A stretch of 62,846 nt of DNA from Bacteroidales bacterium UBA1715. GTDB taxonomy: Bacteria; Bacteroidota; Bacteroidia; Bacteroidales; UBA1715. The stretch spans positions 74,485-137,330 of the forward strand of contig DCIX01000038.1 in NCBI GenBank assembly GCA_002317135.1, read 5' to 3'. The notes beneath the pieces are model-generated. The model saw only the letters and a list, made by a program, of their open reading frames with translations, was not told where the DNA came from and did not search any database. The position numbers were made by a program, and so were the translations under genes. This document shows positions 26,985 through 36,600 of the stretch, one piece after another (position 1 is the stretch's first letter; each line of letters begins with the position of its first letter).

Positions 26985-27320
26985 TTAATTAACTACAACC
27001 TTAAATGTCTTGTTGCCTACAATCACAATATACACGCCAACTATCTTCACAGGAATTTCTGCCGCAACACCTTCGAACACTTTCTTTCCGGTTGCTTCGC
27101 AAACTATCACTTTTTGATTACCAGCATTTTCTACAATAATTTCCATCCTGTTGGCATAAACCGTATAATTATTTTCTGTAAAATCTGCGACAGCCGTTCT
27201 GTTTTCTGCCTCTGCAATGTTGGAAATTGTGATTACAAACGGACCACCTTCGGCTTTCATCAACGGATCGTTTATGTCTATCACGTGAGGTAGTTCAACA
27301 TACGACCAGCAAGAACAAAT
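26985..27320 (-). pseudogene. C-terminal fragment of a surface protein
   Basis: The frame is open from about 27320 with no good start (a GTG at 27284 is possible). It encodes a beta-rich tail: PFVITISN...YTVYANRMEIIVENAGNQ...GVYIVIVGNKTFKVVV. This resembles the C-terminal sorting-type (Por/DUF6383-like) domains of secreted Bacteroidetes proteins, but the secreted body is missing. It overlaps the end of the Rossmann protein gene in another frame, so a deletion probably joined two genes here. Confidence 0.5.
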
Positions 27321-28060
27321 TTATCACCATATAAATCACCACAGTCGTCAATCATACCAAATAGTTTGATACTACTATATTTTGCAGGAGATTTTTTCAA
27401 TTCCAATAGCCAGTCGGAATTCTGCTGAAACACATATATAGGAACATGCCTTTCCAACAGTTTTTGCGGCAAAGACATAACAATCTGCTGATTTTTCTTA
27501 GAATCATCATAACAAATTGCAATTGTAAGCAATGCACCTTGCTCTTCTTCCCATGTTTGCAAAATAGTCTGCACGACAGAAGAATCCACATCTGCGTGAA
27601 CAAAATTCCATTCAATATCCATAAAATCATCTTGCGGAACATATTTCTCTACATCCACAAAACCATCATCAATCACTTTAGAAAAGGTATAGTGAGAACA
27701 ATCTAAAACATATTGATACTTTGTTTTTATCTTGCTCCAATAATCCTCTGCACGACTATCAATAAATGTGATTCGAGTCTTATGAGTTTCAAAATTTGGA
27801 TAATGGGATACCAATGCAGCAATTTTTGCCATCGAACGGCCCATTTCTGTCATCCCCACAATAACGAAATGAACAAATTCGTTTGAGTTTTCACTTATGC
27901 CATTTCTATCAAGCGGTTGGAACATTTGCGAACCATATCTATTATCAACTAAAACCTGCCGTGCAATCAGCTCCATTTTACCAAATGGCACAAAATCCGT
28001 GTACTTTCCTATAGTACTGGATTCCAAACTGTTAGACAACTTTTCGATTTTATGATACAT
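27281..28060 (-). CDS. Truncated NAD-binding (TrkA-N-like) protein
   Basis: The 259-residue protein has a Rossmann-like core, FVIVGMTEMGRSMAKIA...RITFIDSRAEDY, and later LTIAICYDD...PIYVFQQ. Longer Bacteroides proteins of this type, as I recall them, continue well beyond this point, so the gene appears cut at its 3' end, where the frame stops at the junction with a surface-protein tail. A promoter precedes it, so it may still be expressed. Function unknown. Confidence 0.6.
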   Translation of the reverse strand: MYHKIEKLSNSLESSTIGKYTDFVPFGKMELIARQVLVDNRYGSQMFQPLDRNGISENSNEFVHFVIVGMTEMGRSMAKIAALVSHYPNFETHKTRITFIDSRAEDYWSKIKTKYQYVLDCSHYTFSKVIDDGFVDVEKYVPQDDFMDIEWNFVHADVDSSVVQTILQTWEEEQGALLTIAICYDDSKKNQQIVMSLPQKLLERHVPIYVFQQNSDWLLELKKSPAKYSSIKLFGMIDDCGDLYGDKFVLAGRMLNYLT

Positions 28061-28078
28061 TTCGCATGTTAATCTTTG

Positions 28079-28107
28079 TAAAGATATAGATTTTCTCTAT
28101 TACTCAA
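28079..28107 (-). promoter_or_regulatory. Promoter for the truncated Rossmann gene
   Basis: Minus-strand -33 TTG (28105-28107) and -7 TATCTTTA (28079-28086; one mismatch) separated by 18 bp, 18 bases before the start codon. Confidence 0.5.
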
Positions 28108-28194
28108 TCTTTTTTCTCAAAAGTTTAATTCGTAACATAAAATTTATTTTTATGATACTGAAAAGAACAATAAGGATTCCGAAAACATCTTCGC

Positions 28195-28647
28195 TTATAT
28201 AGAAAAAAGTAGTACGCCCCATTTTTGCCACAACACGAGCAAAACAGTAAACCGCAATGCACGGCCAAGCAACATCCAGCAGGCAGATTTCGGGAAAGAT
28301 ATTTTGTAAAAGCCAAGCGAAATTGCAAACACATCGCCAACTATCGGCAACCAAGTAATAAAAGCAAGCAAAGCCCCCCATTTGGCTACAATATGTTGTT
28401 GTTTTTCCAACTTCTCACGACTGACCTTTGCCCAACGTTCTATCTTATCCATATTCCCTAATCTGCCAATATAATAAGACGTAAGACCACCAAGCCAATT
28501 GCCAAGAGTTGCCAGCAAAAGACACAAGAAGACATTCAAGTGTATAGCAATACAACCTACAAACAACGCGTCGGCACTAAAAGGAACTATTGTTGAAGCT
28601 AAAAATGAGCCTATAAATAATCCTATGTATCCTGCTTCTTGTAACAT
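28195..28647 (-). CDS. DedA/YqaA-type membrane protein
   Basis: The 150-residue VTT-domain (SNARE-associated/DedA) protein has about four hydrophobic segments, with FIGSFLASTIVPFSADALFVG, GNWLGGLTSYYIGR and FITWLPIVGDVFAISLGFYK, typical of the short YqaA branch. Related DedA proteins help recycle polyprenyl phosphate or maintain the membrane potential. It starts 3 bases after the recQ stop and so is in the recQ transcript. Confidence 0.88.
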   Translation of the reverse strand: MLQEAGYIGLFIGSFLASTIVPFSADALFVGCIAIHLNVFLCLLLATLGNWLGGLTSYYIGRLGNMDKIERWAKVSREKLEKQQHIVAKWGALLAFITWLPIVGDVFAISLGFYKISFPKSACWMLLGRALRFTVLLVLWQKWGVLLFSI

Positions 28648-28650
28648 ATA

Positions 28651-30549
28651 TTATTCAACCCATACAAGTTGAGCACCATTGCTATACGATATTCTCTGTT
28701 GGTCAAGCAAACTTTTCACAACAGCCTTTACTTGATTTTCGTCAAAAGCAGGCAACAAAGTAACTAATTCAGAGACAGTTACTGGTTTTGTCTGTGTTAT
28801 TTTCTGAATTTCTTGCGAAATAGCCTGCACAGCAATTTCCTGTTTTTTCTTACTCGCACAAGCATCACAATTGCCACAAGGTTCAGCATTTTTTTCACCA
28901 AAATATGCAAGCAACTGCGTACTTCTGCATACCGATTTAGTCGTGACAAACTGAATCATGGCAAGCAATCGTTTTCGTTGCCTTTCTTTCAATTCATTGA
29001 TTTTCTTACCATTGAAAACAACTTCGTTTTTCGGTTTTCTGTCTTTCAAAAATGTTACAAATGGTTTCTTCGACGCAGGAAAATACTCCACAACTTCCAT
29101 ATCGGCAAGTTTCTGCAATTTTTGCACAACCAATTCCACAGAAGAATTTGTTTCTCGTGCAATTTCCTCTTCGTTTATATGTACCGCATCGCTAAAGATT
29201 CCCGTATAATTACGCATCAAGTATAGTATTACAGAAGAAAAGGCAGGAAGATTTTCCTGAAACTCATACGCATCGGTATGGCCTATTACAAATTGCAATT
29301 TTGACTGCACATCGTCGCGGTCACCCATGGTAATAAAGCCTTCGGATTCCAATAATTTTAGACAATTCAAAGCATGCATCGGAGGAATTTGATATTGCTT
29401 TGCAAAATCCATAAACACAAAATCACGCGTTCTTCCCGTTCCTTCATCTATACCAATCTGACAATAAGTACATACCATATCGTACACATCACGAACATTG
29501 TCCAAAGGGGGAAATTTCTTTTCAAAATTGTCTTTTAGTGTTTGAATATCCGCATCATTATAAAAAAGAAACGCTACAGAATCTTTTTCATCTCGACCAG
29601 CACGACCAGCTTCTTGAAAATAAGCTTCGATAGATTCCGGAATATTCAAATGGACAACAAAGCGAACATTTGGTTTATCTATACCCATTCCAAAAGCATT
29701 GGTAGAAACCATAATCGCATCGGGAGCTTTCATCCATGCTTCTTGTTTTTGTACGCGAGTTTTCGAATCAAGTCCACCATTATAAAAGTCTGCATTGATT
29801 CCGTGTTGCTGCAAGATTTGCGCTATTTCCTTCGTTTCGCGACGAGTCTTTACATACACGATGCCTGTACCCTTGTACTTGTTGCACATTCGTAACAAAG
29901 TGCCAATTTTGTCGTGCACTTTATAGACATTGTATGTAAGATTTTTACGAGCAAAACTTTTTACAAAAACATTCTTTTTTGCAAACCCAAGTTTATCTTG
30001 AATATCGGCAACAACCTCAGGAGTTGCCGTAGCTGTTAATGCCAATATTGGTACATGAGGAAAAAGTTCACGAACCTTTACAATCTCCAAATACGAAGGG
30101 CGAAAATCATACCCCCATTGCGAAATACAATGCGATTCGTCGATAGCGATAAGATTCACATTCATGAGCGTCAACTTTCTCCGAAATGCTTCCGTCTGTA
30201 ATCGTTCCGGAGAAATGTACAAGAATTTGTAGTCACCATACATACAATTTTCAAACGTCAGCTGCATTTCCTTGTCCGACATGCCCGAATAAATTGCCGC
30301 CGCCTTAATATAACGACGTTTTAGATTATCGACTTGATCTTTCATCAGAGCAATCAACGGAGTGACAACTATACAAATTCCCGGTTTAGACAAAGCGGCG
30401 ACTTGGAATATCACAGACTTTCCACCGCCCGTAGGCAATAGTCCGAGAGTATCCTTCCCGCTACAAACACTTTGAATAATTTCTTGTTGTAGTGGTCGAA
30501 ATTTTGGATAACCCCAATACTGTTGTAATATCTGTTCGTATTCCGTCAT
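28651..30549 (-). CDS. recQ: ATP-dependent DNA helicase RecQ
   Basis: RecQ is a 3'-to-5' helicase for recombination and fork repair. The 632-residue protein shows Walker A LLPTGGGKSVIFQ, the DEAH-box variant IDESHCISQWGYDFRPSY, LTATATPEV, and the second helicase domain with FGMGIDKPNVRFVVH and YFQEAGRAGRD. A zinc-binding RecQ-Ct region follows (CTYCQIGIDEG and CGNCDAC). A winged-helix C-terminus replaces the HRDC domain found in E. coli RecQ. Confidence 0.95.
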   Translation of the reverse strand: MTEYEQILQQYWGYPKFRPLQQEIIQSVCSGKDTLGLLPTGGGKSVIFQVAALSKPGICIVVTPLIALMKDQVDNLKRRYIKAAAIYSGMSDKEMQLTFENCMYGDYKFLYISPERLQTEAFRRKLTLMNVNLIAIDESHCISQWGYDFRPSYLEIVKVRELFPHVPILALTATATPEVVADIQDKLGFAKKNVFVKSFARKNLTYNVYKVHDKIGTLLRMCNKYKGTGIVYVKTRRETKEIAQILQQHGINADFYNGGLDSKTRVQKQEAWMKAPDAIMVSTNAFGMGIDKPNVRFVVHLNIPESIEAYFQEAGRAGRDEKDSVAFLFYNDADIQTLKDNFEKKFPPLDNVRDVYDMVCTYCQIGIDEGTGRTRDFVFMDFAKQYQIPPMHALNCLKLLESEGFITMGDRDDVQSKLQFVIGHTDAYEFQENLPAFSSVILYLMRNYTGIFSDAVHINEEEIARETNSSVELVVQKLQKLADMEVVEYFPASKKPFVTFLKDRKPKNEVVFNGKKINELKERQRKRLLAMIQFVTTKSVCRSTQLLAYFGEKNAEPCGNCDACASKKKQEIAVQAISQEIQKITQTKPVTVSELVTLLPAFDENQVKAVVKSLLDQQRISYSNGAQLVWVE

Positions 30550-30585
30550 TTTCCGTTATGTTGAGTGCTGCAATATACGAATTTT

Positions 30586-30622
30586 ATAAAAAAGTAGGGG
30601 CAGGATTGAATCCTGCCCCTAC
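30586..30622 (-). terminator. Palindromic terminator after the GH8 gene
   Basis: Perfect 13-bp stem GTAGGGGCAGGAT (30594-30606) / ATCCTGCCCCTAC (30610-30622), loop TGA; on the minus strand it is followed by TTTTTT. It ends the giant gene. It also belongs to a dispersed GTAGRGRC palindrome family seen at 42179, 48116 and 56171. Confidence 0.85.
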
Positions 30623-30647
30623 AATAAAATCTATTTGTCGTTATTGA

Positions 30648-33600
30648 TTATCGTTTCATAAATTGTTTAGTTTCAACAGTATTGTCGGCGTATTGAATCT
30701 TAGCGAAGTAAACACCAGCCTTCAAGTTAGAAACTTCAAGAGTTGCTTCTGTTGCCTCTACATTTGCAACAAATTGTGTTGCACCCGCAAGACTAACAAT
30801 TGCAATAGTTTTAATTTCCTTACCAGCAGTGAATGTAATTTCATTTACGCAAGGGTTTGGATACATGGCCAATGCTACATCTTCGGCATCTTCAATACCA
30901 GTTTCTGTACCAGCATTTGCAAATGCTTCCTTGAATGCTTCGATAGCTTCTGCCAACAATCTTGCTTGAGTGTTTACATTAGATTGAACATGAGTTTCTT
31001 TTTCATATTCTGATTTTGCATTGCTCTTACGAGTACAAAGTTCAATGTAAACAAGGAAGTTCACAGAAGGATTTCTTGTATTATCCAACAATGAATCTGC
31101 TTCAGAAATCAACTGAGCCAATTCTGTAATATCTACAACCTCAACAACCGGGTTCTTAGATCTTTCGAAATTAGCAATTGCTGCAATCAAAACAGAAACT
31201 TCACCGTTTACAGTTGTTTGATCTGTAGAATTTGCATTAACTTCGTTTGCATAGTTGATTGCATTCGACAACGTTGCAACAGCGTATGCAGGATATTGAC
31301 CAGAACCATCACCAGTATTGCCTTCAGCTTTAGCAAGTGCTTCGTTTGCCAAACCAATTTGGTAAACCAATTGTGATTTGTCAACTGTAATCATAGAAGC
31401 CTTGAATGCATCTACAGCCTTTGTCAAAGCAGATTTTGCAGCATCAACTTCAGATTGTGAAGCAGAAGCATTCGCTTCAACAGCTTGAGCAGTTGTAATA
31501 GCAGTCATCAATGTTGCTTTTGAACCAGCAGGATAGTTACCCTTATTGCCACCTTCTACAGCAGCATTATACAATGCATTAGCATTTGTAATAGCTAATG
31601 ACAACGAAGACTTATTAACGGTAACCTTTGCCTTATTGAATGTTTCAATAGCAGCACGCAATGTTGAAGTTGCATTATCAATTTCTTGTTGATTTGCAGA
31701 AGATTTGTCGTATGTTGCTTGTGCAGCATCAATTGCATTTTGCAATGTTGCGATTGCACCAGCTTTATATTGACCATTACCTTCACCTTCTACAGCAGAA
31801 CCAGCAGCAGCATTTGCATCAGCAAGAGCGCTTTCCAAAGCGGTTCTATTGATTGAACTTGGATCGAATTTAGAAGCCAAGAATGTATCAATAGCTTTCT
31901 TCAATGTAGTTGCAGCTGCATCAATATTCTTTTGCGAAACAGCATCTGAAGTTTCAACTTGTTTAGCAGCATCGATAGCGTCCAACAAGATATCTTTTGA
32001 ACCTACCAAATACATACCATCTTCATAACCTTCTTCTGCAGAATCATAGTAACCTTCTGCTTGAGCAATATATGTTTCAAGAGTTGAGCGATCAACAGAG
32101 ATAGCTGCTTTTTCGAAATCAGCAATTGCCTTATTCAAAGCTGTTACCGCATTGTCAACAGCAACTTGTGTTTTAGCAGTCAATGAAGCTTCAGCAGTTG
32201 TTATTGCTTTAGTCAAAGTTGTAACTGCCGATTGTGGATAGTTGCCTTCAAGTGTTCCAACCACTGCATTATCAACAGCAGCTTGTGCTTCTGCAATTGC
32301 AGTGTAAAGAGCATCGTAGTCTACGATTTCTGGCAAGTCTAATGCTACACCAAGAATCTTAACTTCGTCAACCCAAACCTTACCAGTTTCACCATCAGCT
32401 TCTTGAACTTTCCATTGACATTTTGTCAATTGAGCCAAATCCCAAGTAACTTGTTTACCCCAAGTATATTGTGCAAGGTCGTCCCAAGACAATTCAACTT
32501 GTTGCCAAGTAGAAGATGCCGGCAAATAAATATAGTAGTCACAAGCATCAGCAATTGTTGTCAACTCAACTTCGAAGTAAACTGGGCTATCGTTCTTCAT
32601 CCAGAATGAAATACCAGTAGAACTAGTCATATCGAATGCAACGCCAGCAGGATCTGCGAAGTTCATACCCATACCTACGAATGGGCTATAACCAAGCGCC
32701 TTAGAACCTTCCAAAGTATATTGCATCATAGCAGCTTTACCTGTACCATTATATCCAGGTTCTGCCATAACGAATGGTTCATCTTCTGTAGATTTTGGAG
32801 TGATTACAGAAGAACCACATTTCTTAGGATCATCGCTTGCCGTATTGTCATCGAAAGAGAACCAATATGTTGCCATATATGTCATATTCTCTTGAGCCAT
32901 ATCAGCATTGAATATCAATGTTTCATTAGCATTGATTGCTTTTGCGAATGTTTTTTCTGCAGCCTTCAAAGCACTTACCGCTTCATCTATTTCATCTTGA
33001 GAAGCAGAAGCGTTATCGAATACTGTTTGAGCCGCATCAATTGCTGTCTTCAATGTTGTTTTTGAGCCAGCCTTATATTCACCGATGTTTGTACCTTCTT
33101 TTGCAGAAGCATACGTTGCATTTGCAGTTGCAATTTCAGCAGAAAGTAATGCATCATCAACTACATTGATTGAACATGTTGCTTTAATATAAGCATCTTC
33201 GGCACTTGCAGCAGTGATTGTTGTTGAACCAGCAGAAACGGCAGTCACAACACCATCTTTTACTGTTGCAACATCTGTTTTACTTGAAGTCCAAACAACT
33301 TCTTGTACTGTTGCATTTGCAGGCGAAACTGTTGCAGTCAATGCAGCAGAGCCACCAAGTCTAACTATTGCAGATGAATTATTAAGAGCAACTGCTGTAA
33401 CAGCAATATTCGAAACAGTTACAACACATTTTTCAGAAGTAATATCTGTACCATCTGTCGATGTTGCAGTGATATGAGCAGTACCTGCAGAAACAGCAGT
33501 TACTTTACCTGTGTTATCAACTGTTGCAACAGCAGGTTTGTCAGAACTCCATTCAACAGTTGTTGAAGCACCAGCTGGCAATACAGTTAAAGCAATTGTA

Positions 33601-36600
33601 CTGCTTTCGCCAACAGTCAACGACAATGCGTTGTCAATAATAATATTTGTAGTAAGGATATCTGTAACAGTAACTTCACAAGTTGCAGTGAATTCACCAT
33701 CAACAGTTGTAACTGTGATAGTTGTTTTTCCAGGTTGTTTCAATGTTACCACACCATTTGCAACAGTAGCGACAGTTTCATCTGAAGAAGACCAAGTAAC
33801 ATCCTTAACTGTAGCAGTTGAAGGAGCAACTGTAGCTGTAAATGACAATGTTTCATTCATTGCGACTGTTTTTGAACCTGCAGGAGATAATGTAACACCT
33901 GTTACCGCAATTGTGTTAGCTTTAACAGTTACTTCACAAGTAGCAGTTTTTGCACCATCTTTTGTTGTTGCAGTGATTGTTACTGTACCAGCAGAAACAC
34001 CAGATACGATACCATTTGCGACAGTTGCAACCTTATCGTCAGAAGTTGACCAAATAACAGTCTTATCAGAAGCATTTTCAGGAGCAACTGTAGCAGTTAC
34101 AACAACTGTTCCACCAACAGAAATTTCTGCTGTTGTTTTATCGACTGTAACACCTGTTACAGAAATTGCGCTTACTGTTACAGTACAAACATCAGAAACA
34201 GTTCCATTCGAGTTTTTCGCAGTGATTTCTGCAGTACCAATTCCAACTGCAGTTACAACACCATTTACAACAGTAGCAACTTTATCGTCAGAAGATGACC
34301 AAGTAATTTTGTTATCAGTTGCTTCAGCAGGAGTAAATGCAGCTTCCAATTGAACAGGATCGCTTTCCATTGACATTGACAATGTTTTTTCCGAAACAGT
34401 AATTGTTTCGATTGCGATATGTTCAACTGTTACTTCACAAGTTGCAGTTTTTGAACCATCAACAGTTGTAACAGTGATTGTTGCAGTACCAACTTTCACA
34501 CCTGTTACAACACCGTTGGCATCAACAGTGGCAATTGTTTCATCAGAACTTGACCAAGTCACAGCTTTATTTGTTGCATTTGCAGGAGTGATTGTAGCAG
34601 CCAATGTGCTTGTTTTACCAACATATACTGTTGCTGTTGCATCCAACGATACGCCTTCAACAGCTACCGTGCTTGCTACCACAGAAACAGCACATTCAGC
34701 CTTGATTGTTGGAGCAGCAACCGAAGTTGCAGTAATAGTACATTCACCTACACCAACAGGGGTTACAACACCATCAGCAACAGTTGCAACTGATTCATCA
34801 GAAGATGTCCAAGTTACAGTTTTATTTGTTGCAGTTGCTGGAGCAATTGTTGGAGTCAATGTTTGAGCTGCATCACCAAGAGTGAAACCAAGTTCAGTAG
34901 CCATTGTGATACCTGTTGGCAACACATCTTCTACTGTTACGGCACATTCACCTACAACAGCACTACCATCATTTGCAGTTGCAGATATTGTACAAGAACC
35001 TGCTTTTACAGCAGTTACATTTCCTTCAGCATCTACTGTTGCTATTGTTACATCAGATGAAGCCCAAGTAACTGTTTTATCACCAGCATTATCTGGTTTC
35101 ACAGTAGCTGTCAATTGAGCATCTTCACCAACACTCAATGTTTTTGTTGCAGGAGTGATAGTGATTGTAGCCACAGGAACTGCAGTTACTGTAACTTCAT
35201 ATTCATCGAATTTAGTAGCATCTTCTGTAGAAGTTGCCTTAATTGTAACCTTACCTGTAGCGACACCAGTTACAACACCACCAGTTACTGTAGCAACATC
35301 ATCATCAGAAGATGTCCATGTAACTGTTTGAGCTGCAGAAGCAGGAGCTACAGCAGCTGTTAACGAAATAGTTTTACCTACTTGTACAGTTGTTTCTGTT
35401 CCTGAAATTGTTACATCTGTAATGGCAACACCAGTTACCGTTACCGCAATTGTAGTTGTAATAGTTTCGTCAGCTTTCGATTTCACAGTAATTGTTGCAG
35501 AGCCAACACCTACAGAACTAATAGTAATTGTATTACCACTAGCAGAAACAGTTGCAACGTCTTCGTCAGAAGAACTTACCACAACATCTTGACTTACAGA
35601 CGCTGGAGCTACTGTAGCAGTTACAACCTTTGAATCACCAAGTTCAATAGACACTTCCGATTCATCAACTGTAACATCTGTTACAGCTACATCTTTAATT
35701 GTAACTGTTACCGATTTCTTAACTGAACTTACTGCAGTGCTTGTAGCAGTAATTGTAACTTCACCAGGAGCGATACCAGTTACCACACCCGAAGAAGAAA
35801 CTGTTGCTTTGGTATTATCAGAAGAAGTCCAGGTTAAACCTGTTTCGGTAACACCTACCGGGCTGAACGTTGGAATAATTGTAGCCGTTTCACCAACCGT
35901 CACTTCATAAGCAGTTTCCTCAAAAGCAATTGCAGTAGGTTTTACAGCAGGAGCAGGAACTTTTACTGTGTATGTTGTAGAAACATTTTGGTGCATTTTT
36001 GCACGAGCAGTAATTGTAGCCTCACCATATCCAACACCAATTACGCGACCTTTATAGTCAACTTTTACAACTTCTTCATCAGAAGAAGACCAAAACACAA
36101 CAGGATAAGATGCATCCTCTGGAGTTGGAGTTGTTTCTAAATATAATGTATCTCCTACAGCCTTACTTGCAATTGGAATTTTTAGAGGATCAATATTTGC
36201 CGCACAATCATCATCTGCTAAATCAGAATCTGAAACAGGAGAAATTTCCAAACCAGTTAATGCAACAGGAGGCATACCTAAGATATGAACTTCATCTATC
36301 CAAATATCGCCACTTGTTCCAGCAGCTTCATAGTCTGTAGAAAATTGCCATTGTAGTTTCAACACATGTTTTGCTGAAAAATCTATAGCTTTACCCCATG
36401 TAGGCTGAGCCAAATCTGCCCATTTCACCGTTATCTTCTGCCAACTTGCACATGCAGGGACATCAAATTTATGGAAGCAATAATCGGTTACTTCTGAGAT
36501 TATGACTTGGAACATACATTTAGGACCTTTATACCAGAATGTCACACCATCACCAGTTGACCAGTCCATAGAACTTGTTTCTACATCATCAACCCAAGTA

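Noticed and set aside
28100..28381. A 93-codon hydrophobic frame overlapping the DedA-like gene
   Set aside because: It is a different-frame shadow; the 150-residue frame carries the VTT-domain motifs and a normal length.
33511..34353. Long open frames on the plus strand opposite the GH8 gene (for example a 280-codon one)
   Set aside because: They are shadows of the Ig-like repeats: the repeated Thr/Val/Ser codons rarely give stops on the other strand. No start signals or family features.
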